Shown here: positions 42,248-53,949 of the stretch, piece after piece
How the letters are laid out: every line of letters starts with the position of its first letter
Position numbering within the stretch: the stretch's first letter is position 1
Source of the DNA: Dendrobium chrysotoxum
Lineage: Eukaryota; Streptophyta; Magnoliopsida; Asparagales; Orchidaceae
Assembly: GCA_019925795.1 (NCBI GenBank)
Contig: CM034305.1
Coordinates: 65,584,573 to 65,648,572 of the forward strand
Direction: 5' to 3'
Length of the DNA: 64,000 bases
Notes under the pieces: model-generated
Told to the model about the DNA's origin: nothing
Databases searched by the model: none
What the model saw: the letters and a program-made list of their open reading frames with translations, nothing else
Made by a program: the position numbers and the translations under genes

Positions 42248-42760
42248 ATTTTCATCAGTTTTCAAAATGATATAATTTGTCATTAAACTTGTGAAAGTTA
42301 TAAGGATGATTGAAAAGCTTAGATAGGTTGTTTTAAAATTTGGGGTTTATGTATATATCATCAATTAAAAATATTCATTACATGCAATATATCTTTAATA
42401 ATCTATATATTTGACTCATAGGCATTTGAAAACCTCTACACTTGAAATTTATAATTATCTTCTTATGCATTGAGAAACTTTGGTGATCTTATATAAGAAT
42501 TATTGAATCTATGTATGATATTAGTTTTAATGGTGATGGTCACAATGAATAATTTTAATTTTACATTTGGATAAAAGATAAATAATCAATATTTAATTAG
42601 GCACATATTTTTTGTTAGATAATATTCAATATTATTGATCATCAAATAATAATTTAAAGAATAGTCACATAAAATATAAATCATTAATCAAACATTTTAA
42701 TTCATGCATGGTCCTACAATATTAATTTTCCAACCTGCAAAACATTGGACCCGAGAAGAA
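42248..42760. other. Intergenic, no gene
   Basis: AT-rich; nothing recognised. Confidence 0.4.
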
Positions 42761-42762
42761 TC

Positions 42763-42764
<2 letters not shown>

Positions 42765-42797
<33 letters not shown>

Positions 42798-42906
42798 CAT
42801 AGAGAGAGAGAGAGAGAGAGAGAGAATCATAGAGAGGGAGGGGAAGAGAGAGAGAGAGGAGAGGGAGAGAGAGAGAGAGAGGGAGAGAGAGAGAGAGAGA
42901 GAGAGG
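42765..42906. repeat. Long (GA)n-rich microsatellite
   Basis: About 140 bp of GA repeats with three AGAATCATAGAG interruptions. Open frames of alternating Arg-Glu or Leu-Ser across it are artefacts of the repeat. Confidence 0.92.
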
Positions 42907-43431
42907 ACCATAGAGGCTTTCTTGTCCTACAAAATGTTAGATCCGGGCTTAGGTTTGGTGAGATTCCATTATTATTGATGTAAGAATAATAGACGAAAGG
43001 ACTTCCTATGCCTTTAGTGACCACTTTTCACATGTGAACATCTTATGACCATTGAGATGAAAGAGTTAATTAGTGTTATTAATTTATTTTTAAAGAGTTA
43101 ATCTCTCCTCTAAAAAAATCCCTAATTAAAATTGTTAAGATCTCATCATACTATCTTAGTTTATCATAGGCTCAAAGTTATTTGGTTCTACTAAGAATGA
43201 ATTTTATAATTATAAGCATATAAATAAATAAATACATGATTATAAATTTCATTCATGCATTAATGACTGATTATTTAGCTTATGATTTTAATAAATAAAT
43301 TATTGGTCAGTTTGGGAGAGCTCTCTTGCTACTTTGCTTTCAGTCACAATCATAATTTTATTTGGCTAATACCTTCTCGCTGCTTTCTCATAGCTTTTTA
43401 AAAATTTTTGCGGTAAGAAACTGCCTTTTAT

Positions 43432-43540
43432 GACTTCGTTTGGGACAATTTTCTTACTCTTTTTAAAGCAGCTTTTTAGTACAATAATTTCTTAAAAATA
43501 TCAAAAAAAATAGTGACCAAAAGCTATCCCAAACGAAGTG
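43432..43540. mobile_element. Tourist-like MITE, family 1, nested in family 3
   Basis: Starts GACTTCGTTTGGGACAATT, ends GCTATCCCAAACGAAGT, flanked by TAT/TAC. On its left is TCACAATCATAATTTTATTT and on its right AATAATTTTATAAAATACTA, both parts of one family 3 element, so this copy inserted later. Confidence 0.75.
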
Positions 43541-43646
43541 TACGTAATTTATTTTTCATATAATAACTTCACAAATAATTTTATAAAATACTACAATCAA
43601 TCCACAGAGTCCATAAGTTAGATACAAATTTCAGAAATATTTTAGA

Positions 43647-43746
43647 GGCTTCGTTTGGTATAGCTTTCTTACTGCTTTTCAAAATAATTTTTTAGTTCAA
43701 ATAAATCTACTTTAAAATTCAGTAAGAAAGACATCCCAAATGAAAC
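43647..43746. mobile_element. Tourist-like MITE, family 1
   Basis: Starts GGCTTCGTTTGGTATAGC, ends GACATCCCAAATGAAAC, with TAGA on both sides. Confidence 0.75.
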
Positions 43747-44099
43747 TAGAATTTTTTGCCAAATTTACATCTCTAGATTTTGTGCAATATCTGCAAATTA
43801 TAAACTGCTTTATAAACTGCGTTGGGAAACGATGTCCGTGCTACTAACAGAGAGTATTGGAGACGGACGGATGGGATTCAACTGGTGATTAGTGATGAAG
43901 GGTTAGGATTAACTGTGGGAGAGGTGGCAGCTTCACAGCAGAGGAGGTGGGGCTGCCGCATAGCTATTCTTACTTCAATTAACGAGCATGAAAAAAGCTA
44001 ATGCTAACTATTTTTACTCCAATTATAAATTTATTAATAAATAATAATAATTATAAATAGATTATCATTCTCTACACGAAGGACATATGGACTTTAGGT

Positions 44100-44650
44100 T
44101 GTGAGAGAACTTGAAAATATAAAAAATTCTATAGTTTCACTTGACATTTAATGCATATATCACCACCATTGCTGACTGCGATTGTCCAACCACAAGTTCC
44201 TACTTGCCATCACATGATTATTATTATCTAACCACCATATCCGGACCACGGTGACATGACTACAGTTGTTCGACCACAATCTCTTGATCATTGTCGATCG
44301 ACTGTCGTCATACGGCTGCCAACCATTATCGTCTAATCAGGGTATTTGAACGCTATCGCTAGTATGCCGTCATTCGATCACTGTTGTCGAACTCCCATTA
44401 TCTGACTAAGATCTCTCAACTATAATCATATCTCAACCATAGTTGCCTGACTACCATGCATTGTCTGATCATCATCGCACAGCTTACATCGTCTAATCAG
44501 CATCCTCCCTCATATTCACAGAAATACAAGCTTGTAATTTCGTATTCTCTAGTTGAAAGAGAACTGATTTTTGTAAGATATCTTCATCGATCATTTGAGT
44601 CAAATCTCGTGATTTCCTAACTTTTTATATAAAAATTCTGATATCTACTG
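44100..44650 (+). mobile_element. LTR-like repeat, partial copy
   Basis: Contains the complement of the GTCGG minisatellite (ATTGTCGATCGACTGTCGTC and relatives, 44170-44500), then GAGTCAAATCTCGTGATTTC, matching the distal end of the repeat in polygalacturonase intron 1. The TATA part is absent or unrecognisable. Confidence 0.5.
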
Positions 44651-45129
44651 CATTCTTTTTTGTTATCAGTATGAGTAAAAATATAAAATATTCGTCAAAA
44701 ATTAAATCCTAAAAATTCCTATATCTATTTTTAATAAATCAACTTTTAACTAACTACTAATTTTGCAATTGTAATAAATAATGTTATTTTTTTATCTGGC
44801 ATATAATTCTAAAATTTTATTTCTTAAAATAGTTAAAAATTCTCAGCCTTGTGAAGCATTTAGCCGGTGATAAAATGATCAATTTTAACTAATTTTATCT
44901 AACGGCCAGGATTAAGCCGATTGCATCAAACATCCAACCACCTACCAGACCCACCGCACGTCCATTTACTGAGCCCCCACGTATACGTCGCCTGGACTGC
45001 TTCGATGTAGGACAACCATCCGATAATCATTGGGCTGTCATGATGTGATGTTCGGACACGGACCCCAATAATCTGTCCAACTAAATCTCGGCCGTCCGAT
45101 CTCGTCCACCTTCGAAATTATAACTATAT

Positions 45130-46410
45130 TATTGTCATCTACCTTGGAGACACTGAGCCCAAATCAAATTTTGAAAAAAAAAAAAAAAAACTTCCGTAAT
45201 TAAGTTCATGATTGTTTGAGCCACAATTTTAGCAAACTTATAGCAAAAATGGATGTCTATATGAGATAAATCCAACAACGTACAGCAACATTTGTTCAAT
45301 TTGAGTCTGAATGGATCTAGATCGAGCATTTTAAACATAAATAAAAATTTTAAAATAGTAATTAGATGATCAAATGATCTCAAAAACTTGTATGTTTATT
45401 ATTGAATCAAGCATATCAACGAGACTAATCCCATTGTCCCAATATTGCTTAATTTCAACATCATTAAGGCACTTAAATGATAAAAGAATGATCTATGATC
45501 TCTGGGATAATACGGGTCATTCGATGAAATGCTTTCGAATTTGGCTATATTTCTAGAGCATATAACGTTTAAAAATCTGTAAATATGTCATCACTCTCTA
45601 CATAAATGGGGACGATCTTAGCTTGAGATTCAATAAAGCTTAGAGGCTCTAAGAATCTCGGAGCGACAATCAATCACCATTGAAGAACCATCATTCAATT
45701 TCCTTCGTTTGAAAATCACCTAGCCACCTGCCTCAAACCATTACTTGACCGTCGTCATTGGACGACTTTGTATACTATGGTCAACTAACCATTATCTCCT
45801 GATTGTGGTTTTCAGACCAACATCACTTAATTATAGTCCTTCGATGACCATCGCCCAACTATTATCCTTTGACATATTATCTTATAACCATTGTTGCATG
45901 ATTACATTGATGCTTGCTAACTTCATTACTCATCCTAACATACGCCATCACTTATATGATTGATAGATATTGTCAACATCAACTTTGACTCTCAATGTTA
46001 GCCTTATGATTAGTGTTGGATTTCTTAGTCTTTCGTGTTGCTCCTTAAAAGTGTACGACCAACTAAACCAATAAATGATGTCTTGAAGATAACTCCTATG
46101 CTACAGAGCCTTGCACTTTCACCATATAATTCAATATGTACAACGTATGTCTATTATACTGCATCAATATCTTTCTCAATAACAAAAATGACATCATTTA
46201 TAATCGATAATAAACACTAGTGAAATCATTTCAACTCAGCGGACTCTGTAGTTTTTTTTCCTTTTCATACTTTCCACAATAAAACTCGAGTGTTTCTTCC
46301 AAATTTTCTTTTATTACGTGTCTGTTGGATCTTCGTAGAAAACTACGAAGCTAAACTGTCTCTCTCTCTCTCTAGCACTGAGAATATTCTAGCACATAAC
46401 AAATATGATG
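45130..46410 (+). mobile_element. LTR-like repeat, second copy
   Basis: Collinear with 53950-54985: AGCAAACTTATAGCAAA, TATTGCTTAATTTCAACATC, ATTAAGGCACTTAAATG, then the minisatellite region (45660-45930), AGTGAAATCATTTCAACTC, and finally GTTGGATCTTCGTAGAAA at about 46323. No gag or pol. Highly diverged, hence old. Confidence 0.55.
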
Positions 46411-47087
46411 ATCCAACGTCGATCTCAAAGCCAATGTGCCTTAGCTCTTCATTCTTTAATAAATCAGACATTAAAATTCTCTTCGTTAAATTAATTTATA
46501 CAAATTTAGAAGCACGATAAATATTTATAAATACCTCACCAAGCTAAACTCTTCATTTTCATTCCTTCATTCAAAATAAAATAAAATAATAAAAATAATT
46601 TTCACATTTTATTTGTTTTTAAATTTAATAACTGATTTAAGATCTTTGTATCATAATAAGGATAATATATTTTTTAATTTTTTATTAACCTTTATGCAAT
46701 ATTCAAAATATATAAATATATATTTATTTATAAGCTATTCGACCCCCCCATGTGCAGAGCCTCGCGCCCCATGACGAAGCCCTTGGAGTACGGTGGCCAT
46801 CTCTTTCTCCGTTTGTTGCATCTTTCCCATTTTACCCTTCTCTCGCACAATAATTACAGAAGGAGCCCAAGGCTTTCTTTTTCTTTTTATTTGTTTATTT
46901 TTCTCGACAGTTTCTTTTCTGCAGAATAAAAAAATCATGGGAGAGTTCTTTCCGTTATGTCCTAATTCTTTGTAAAAATTATATTTTTATCCCATTAGCA
47001 GCAAAATGTCGTTATTACAGATCTACCCATGGCGGGCATCTTCAAATAAGTTGAAGGGTTTCTCGGCGAGGAGGGTTTTGCACGGAG
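46411..47087. other. Upstream region of the DUF620 gene
   Basis: AT-rich to about 46,730, then more GC-rich towards the start codon. It probably holds the promoter and 5' UTR; I cannot fix a TATA box or start site. Confidence 0.4.
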
Positions 47088-49198
47088 ATGGAGCGGAAGC
47101 AAGGGTTCTTATCGGCGCTACGGGAGCTATCGCCGGGGAGGTCGAGGTCACATAGTCTGGGGATTGGCGGGGTGATGATGCCTCGCCGGAAGAACTGGCT
47201 GGAGCCGCCGCCGGTGGTGAGATCCGGTGGGGAAGCGTTGGCGCCGCTTATGGAGGGGCCGGATCCCGGCGATGGTGGAGGCGGAGGAGGAGGTGGTGGA
47301 GAGGGGAGGAAGGATGGGTGGGGGCAGTGGATGCGGACGCAGCTCTCCAAGGCGCCGGTGGCCAGCGGTGGCCACCGGCGGTCGGACCTTAGACTGCTGC
47401 TTGGAGTCATGGGCGCTCCCCTTGCCCCGGTTCACGTCTGCTTCGGTGAACCTCTTCCGCATTTAAGCATCAAGGATACTCCTATTGTGAGTGCTGGTCT
47501 TTTTGTATTTTGCATGTGGTAATTCAGTGGAATCCCTAACTTCGACGCATTTTTAATAGCTTTTAATCGTAATTAACCGTTTTAATTCTTGGTTGTTGGG
47601 CTGATCGTTAATTTTCGAAGCATTCGGGTCCGTTAGGTTGTCAATCTCCCCTCTTAGGAAGCTCCTGGGTGGCTGTTGTCGGTCTGCATTTATTATTTTA
47701 GGAGAATTTGGTGTAGATATAATGTGTTTTTGTTCTAATAATGATAGCATCAATCTGAACATTTTTAATACTGCTATTTCGTCACTGTGGGATCTCACTT
47801 CTGCATCACACTAACAACCAGCTGCTTTGTTCAATTTCACTAATTTCTCGTCTTTCATGTTGCAGGAAACTTCTTCTGCACAATATATACTGCAACAGTA
47901 CACTGCAGCATCTGGAGGAATTAAGCTTTTGAGCTCTATTCATAATTCTTATGTCATGGGGAAGATGAAGATGGTGGCATCGGAATTTGAGACATCGACA
48001 AAAGTGATGAAAAATCGAAATGCTTCAAGAGATGCAGAATCTGGTGGTTTTGTGCTTTGGCTAATGGCTCCTGAGATGTGGTATGTTGAGCTTGCAGTTG
48101 GAACCAGTAAGATCCATGCCGGATGCAATGGCAAGATAGTTTGGAGACACACTCCCTGGCTTGGTGCTCATGCTGCCAAGGGTCCTGTTCGTCCTCTCCG
48201 TCGAGTTCTTCAGGTATATAAATCATCAAAAACCTTAAAATTCCCTTAAAATTTCCTTGCTTTGGTTAGAATTATTAGAGTGATTGTTCTTACAGTTGTT
48301 ATCATATGAATATTATCATATATATTTAATATTTATAGTATGAGTATGCAGTATTGATTATCATATTGAGGATATTCTTTTTTATTGCTCTCTTTGTTTG
48401 TCTTTATATAAGCCTATTTTTATCAATATAATTATGAATTTAATAAAAATCATTGCAATTCTAGTTTTCTTTGAACAATTTCACCAGTTATCAATATAAT
48501 TCTCATATCAATAAAAACATGTGTATGAAATGAAGAATTTTTTTTGTTTAATTTGACAATTTTCTTTGTAGGGTCTTGATCCATTGACCACAGCTAGTAT
48601 GTTTGCTAATGCACAATGTATTGGAGAGAAGACAGTTAGTGGAGAGGATTGCTTCATACTTAAGCTATTTGCTGATCCACAGACACTGAAGGCAAGGAGT
48701 GAGGGACCTTCAGAGATTATAAGGCATGTTATGTTTGGATATTTCAGCCAGAAGACTGGGCTTCTTATACACATGGAGGATTCACATCTAACTCGAATCC
48801 AGTCAAGTTCTGGTGGTGAGGCAGTGTATTGGGAGACTACCATTAGTTCATTCCTGGATGATTATCGTGCAGTCGACGGTGTTATGATCGCTCATTGTGG
48901 TCGATCAATTGTCACTCTTTTCAGGTTTGGAGAGATGGCCATGAGTCACACGAAGACAAGGATGGAAGAAGAATGGACCATCGAGGAAGTGGCTTTCAAT
49001 GTTCCTGGTCTTTCCATTGATTGCTTCATTCCGCCCGCTGATTTGAAGTGCAGTTCGGTTAGTGAAACCTGTGAGCTATCTCAGAGGGAGCGGGGTAAGA
49101 GTTCTGTGCTCAGTTTTAATCGATCTAAGGTTGCAGCTGTAGAGAAAAAACAACAACATAACATCACTGATATGGGTTCATGGAAGGTGAAAGTGTGA
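47088..49198 (+). CDS. DUF620 family protein
   Basis: Plant-specific protein of unknown molecular function (Pfam DUF620). Exons 47088-47486, 47866-48213 and 48572-49198 join in frame at GT-AG sites and encode 457 aa, a usual length. The start is the first ATG of a GC-rich exon; the N-terminus MERKQGFLSALRELSPGRS and the following SIKDTPIETSSAQYILQQYT are typical of the family. The DUF620 core (about 120-395) includes GKMKMVASEFET, SGGFVLWLMAPEMWYVEL, KIVWRHTPWLGAHAAKGPVR, YFSQKTGLLIHMEDSHLTRI and the C-terminal EEEWTIEEVAFNVPGLS. A Gly run (about 63-71) lies in a low-complexity segment. No signal peptide or membrane span is seen. Exon 1 is far more GC-rich than exons 2-3. Confidence 0.93.
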
Positions 49199-49946
49199 TA
49201 CTGTCCTGGGTAATGTAGGACATGAATTCATTAAATTGTTTATATTCCTATTTTCCTATATCACTAACTATCATGACAGAATAGGGTTCTAGAATCTCAA
49301 AACTGAGTCCAGTTGGTTTGGAATTTTTCTTTATGGTCTGTAAATAGGAGCATGAGTATTCTCAGTGCTGTCTACTTGTTCATGGGAGGATTAGTTTTCA
49401 CCTCACTTCAATGGGATGAAGGGGGAGTTTTATCCATTATGATTGGCCTATCAATTTGTTTTTGTTATTTTGACTTTATTTTATCTCTTTTTGTAATATT
49501 TAATTGTTGATAGTTTTGGATTCAAAGGCTGAGGTTCAGGATTTGTCAGGTTTTATCTCATCAACCAGACATTGGCTTTTTCTGATCTAGTTTTGGGGCT
49601 TTGGACTAATGTCTATTCTGCAAAAATTCTTGTAATAGAGACTATCTTTTCATATGATATTACTGATTTGTCTACAAATGTTTGCCTCTCAATTTCCATA
49701 TTTTGGCTATTTATTGATGCTTAGATTCTATATTTGATGTTGATCTCATTTTTTAATATGTTTTATTATAGTTCCTTCTTACTTTACAGCTTCACAGCAT
49801 TGGATACTGGAAAAGGTACCAGGTGAGATGGTGATGTATTTGTTGTCTGGTTGTTCACCTTTTATATTGTTTTGTCCCTTACATGACATAATTATCTCCA
49901 TGGCTGTTTGGCTATAAGTTGTATTTAGTAAATTTTGGAGACATAA

Positions 49947-50016
49947 GGCTTCGTTTGTGACGGCTTTCTTACTGCTTTTTAGTAGAAATTTTTGTACTAG
50001 AAAGCCGCTTTAGAAC
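49947..50016. mobile_element. Truncated family 1 MITE
   Basis: Left end GGCTTCGTTTGTGACGGC and the middle are present, but the right terminal repeat is lost after GAAAGCCGCTTTAGAA. A fragment of another copy, CGTTTGGGATAGC, follows. Confidence 0.65.
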
Positions 50017-50833
50017 CGTTTGGGATAGCTTTTGATCACAATTTTTATACTAAAAATTTGATGCAAAGCTTAAATTATAAAAACTATTTAGTAATATTTA
50101 GCCTAAATCTTACAATCAAAGAGCTTTGTAGTGAGTGTGAACATTACTTGATATGTGACCAAAATCTGGTAGAGATATTGGGCATGTGAAAGGAATAATC
50201 AAAGGAAGGCTTCTATGTGTTTTCCAGTCACAATCATTGCAGGCTGTCTTCCTCTTTATCTTCCTTTTATTTTGGCTTCTGGATTTCATACTTTTACATA
50301 CCTTGTCAGGAATTGTCACTATAAAGGGTGAGTGTGGTCCTGTTTTTTATGCCACTAAGAAGCTTCCATTTTACCTCTTTCAACTTCAGTTGATGGCCAT
50401 ATTTCATCTTTTCAAGATCAAGAGAGCTACTTGGAACAAAAGCTTCACAGTCAATGCCTTTATTTACTTATTTATTTATTTCTTATTATATATTTTCATT
50501 TAAGAAAAAAAAAATTTGTGAAATGATTTAATATAGAATATATATTATTAATTGATTATATTCAATTTTTTAACAAAACAAATAATATTTTTTATATTAT
50601 TTTAATATCTATTTTCAATATTATTTTAAAAAATAATTGAGAGATGAGACTCTAATTGTATTAAAAATAGAAAAATTATTGCATATAAAAATCTGAATTA
50701 TCAGCCTTCAAAATTTTTTTTTTACAAGTAGAAGGCTTAATAACTAATGAGTTTGAATACTCCTTTAGTGAAGGTTTTTATTCAAATAGAATGCGGTGTT
50801 GATGAAAATAATTACTAGAAAATGACCGAATTA

Positions 50834-50952
50834 GGTTTTGTTTGGGATAATTTTTTTGCTATTTTTTAAAGCAGTTTTTTAATACAAAAATTTTAATTTT
50901 TTACTATAAAACTACTTTAAGAAGCAGTAAAAAAATTGTCCCAAATAAAACT
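50834..50952. mobile_element. Tourist-like MITE, family 1
   Basis: Starts GGTTTTGTTTGGGATAATT, ends ATTGTCCCAAATAAAACT, flanked by TTA/GTA. Confidence 0.75.
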
Positions 50953-51610
50953 GTAGTATCTTAATTTTTTTTCTGAAGGATCAAAATAGTCCCCGATTAT
51001 ATAAAAGTACTAATTCGGTCCTTCGACTATTTAAACAGAGAATTATTTATGGCTATATTTAAAGAGTCAATTGACTAAAATAAATCTTTTAAATAGTCGA
51101 TAATCATTTTGATTATTAATAAAGAGTCAATGGACCATTTTGATTCTGATCTATAATAATTAGTAAGCGTTAAATTTTATAACTTTATTAACATATATTA
51201 TTAGTTTATTTAAAAATATGAATTAACCAAAATTAAAATAACATTAATAAATTTTTTTAATTTATTTTTATTACAATTTCAATAACATTATTTGAGATGT
51301 AATTAATATACAGCTTGAATATGGCAGTCAACCTGAGCAGGAGCTTGGGCATTAAAGGCTTTAGTCCCCACTGCACAAGCTGTGTAGTTGCATGTGAGCT
51401 TCCAACATTCCTTTTTTCCATTATAGACATTCCTTTCTACTCTTCTCCTCAACAATTAGCTTTCAAAAAATAAATATTTTGCCTTTATGATAGTAGCAAT
51501 TAAGGACATTGGCATTATTCTCACCATATGCTACCTTCATACTTTCATGAAAATTCTAATTTTCTTCATTGAGTTTAATTTTTATTTTTCATTTTTAATA
51601 ATTTGGTAAT

Positions 51611-51612
<2 letters not shown>

Positions 51613-51650
<38 letters not shown>
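51613..51650. repeat. (GA)n microsatellite
   Basis: Pure GA tract of 38 bp. Confidence 0.92.
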
Positions 51651-51652
<2 letters not shown>

Positions 51653-51676
51653 CATTCTCTTAGATGAGTAAATATT

Positions 51677-52500
51677 AGGGCTACAAGCGAATCGGACCAA
51701 GCTAAGCAGGTGCATGGTTATGTTTGAGCAAGTTTACTATCAGCTTGTTCAAGTTTGGTTTCAGCTCTGCTTGAGCTTTTTTGTTTGTGTTCAAGTTTGA
51801 TTGGTTTAAAAATGTTCATGTTCGATTCATTTTGTGCTCATCGAGCTTTAAATAAACGAGTATGATCAAGCTATAAACGAGCTTTATTTTTTAGATGTTT
51901 TTTAGCTTAACAAATGAGCCATGCTGAACCTCCTAACAAACAATTACCATAGAGCATATCTGTGAATATATATAACAGTGTTTTAGGGCTACCAACGATC
52001 TTGTTCTCGAATATATCTAGTGAGTATTTTTGAGCTACTAAAGTAGTCCGATCATGAACAAACAAATTTAGAAAATGATTCTTCATATAAATAAGTTTGT
52101 TCATAAACACTTTAAATAAGCAATCTAGTGAACATGAACAAATATTTCTTGTTCATGAATAAATTCATTCTAATGAAATGATATGACAAAAAAATGAAAT
52201 TATTTTTTTTATAAAATAAAATTAAAAATTATGAGAAAATACATCAAATAAAGATTTAAGCTAATCATAAAAAATGTATTTATTTCCAAACAAACATGAA
52301 TTAAGCTTTTTAACGAGCTTTAAATAATATTTTTTATAAACAAAAATGAGTCGAATACATAGCTGTTCAAGCTTGTTTATTTAACTATCGAGTATTTAAT
52401 ATTCAAATTTATTTGATTACTTAATCAAATGATCGCGAACGATCTATAATTGAGCGGAATCACGATTTGCTTGTCTAATGCTCGGTTCATTTATAGTCCT
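51677..52500. mobile_element. Possible hAT-like element, CGAGCTC-rich
   Basis: Inverted ends AGGGCTACAAGCGAATCGG (left) and, on the opposite strand, AGGACTATAAATGAACCGAG (right) are about 70% alike. Flanks share TAAATA at or next to the ends. The interior is full of GAGCTT/AAGCTC motifs. No coding region. Superfamily is a guess from the end sequence. Confidence 0.45.
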
Positions 52501-53640
52501 CATAAATAATTTGAACATATCACGTATAATGTGTATGGATATATACATATAATCTTTCATTCTCCTTCAAAATTTCAGATTGGATTCATATCATGAGCAA
52601 TATCCTGCGAAAGCCCAAACAGGCAACCATAAGCCTGCTTAAGCAGGCCCTAGTTGGGTCGTTATTAGATGGCCTATAAAACAATCTTGTTCCAGCCCAT
52701 AACTCCATTCTGCCAAGCATTAACTTGTACGAAATACCCATTGGACATTTAAACGGGCCGTAATGGATAGGATGGGTCCGAGTTGGTTTTAGACGGGCTA
52801 TTTCGTTTACATCGCATAGTTATTAAAAGCTCGCAGATGATTGGAATTCAAGATAAAATGTGAAGCAAATATAAACTTCAAAGTTGTCACAATAAAGAGT
52901 AGACAAAATCAAGGTGAAATAAATGATATAATAATAAATGATTTGATTTGTATCAGTTTTGTGTGAAATCTGTCATGTCGATCAATCGAGTTGTACAGCT
53001 GCTTTGAACCTCAATTTCACTGATCGGGCTTGTCAAGGATCCTCCTCCTGATTGGGTTTTGGGTGCTTCACATCTGAATTTTTTTTTGGTACAATCATAC
53101 AACGTTGTGTACCCGAGTTTTATAGAGTTGTATAGTTTGCTTGGAGATAGACAGAGGGCGGAGTGCTGCGGTGTTCCAATCCCCAGAGCCACATCACTCT
53201 AGATCCTGGCACTGTGACGCTGTTAGGCAGACATGATACAGAGAATTGAGCACCGTGATGCTCTAAGCTTGGCGCCATAGCACTACGAGGTGGGCTATGT
53301 AGTTTTCTTTAGGGTTTAGAGTTTTCTTTCTCCTTTTTCATGAGAGTTGCTCCCCTTGATATTTTAGTATATATTTCTCTTTGTTTATTTGTAAGAGAAT
53401 AGTGCAAGAAAGAAGGAAACACGGAGAGAGTCAGAGAGAAGAGATATATGTACTATTTCTCTAAAATGTTTATAGTGAATTTCTTGGTGTGATATGGATC
53501 CGTGTTTTTTTCCTGATTTCGAGTTTTTCCAAGTTAAATACTGATGTTCTTTATTTCCACTGCATTTTCTCTTTCTTGTTTGTATAGGCTGTAATGGTTT
53601 ACTTCCCCAACAATTCCTAGCTTCATATTCTTTCATTTCT
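52501..53640. other. Possible copia LTR fragment and unclassified repeats
   Basis: At 53,490-53,610 the order GGATCCGTG, CCTGATTTCGAGTTTTTCC, AAGTTAAATACTGATGTTC, CATTTTCTC, ending ACTTCCCCAACA, is characteristic of the 3' part of Ty1/copia LTRs. The 5' boundary was not found. Confidence 0.4.
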
Positions 53641-53949
53641 TATGTGGCATGAACTCTTTTGTCACACCATTGGCTATGTGTCCTCCAAGAGAGAATTTTT
53701 TTTTAAATCTTTATCAATTGATAGCCCCATATAACGATCAAGAGTAGCCTCATCTTATTTGTTTTATCTTGGTTGATATTATGTAGAAATGATCAACCCT
53801 CTAAATGGGTCAGTAGCATTAAATCATTTAATATAAGGATATCACATTAGGGAGAAGAGGTCTGCCCCTTCTAAATGGTATCTTGCACGTTTGACAAATT
53901 CAAGCACGAATATTGAGGTATATTTCAATTGAAAACTTTTAAAATTAAA

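Larger units (their letters stand above)
42907..44090. other. Intergenic DNA with nested MITEs
   Basis: A family 3 copy (about 43305-43615) holds a family 1 element, and another family 1 element follows. The GC-richer stretch at 43,820-43,970 is not recognised. Confidence 0.45.
49199..51676. other. 3' flank of DUF620 gene, intergenic
   Basis: Early part is probable 3' UTR. Two family 1 MITEs and a GA microsatellite are listed separately. Open frames at 49,313-49,510 and 50,186-50,503 have no recognisable domain. Confidence 0.4.

Noticed and set aside
42745..42978. Open frame of alternating Arg and Glu residues.
   Set aside because: It is a translation of the (GA)n microsatellite; the opposite strand gives Leu-Ser repeats. 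The same holds at 62,749 and 63,754.
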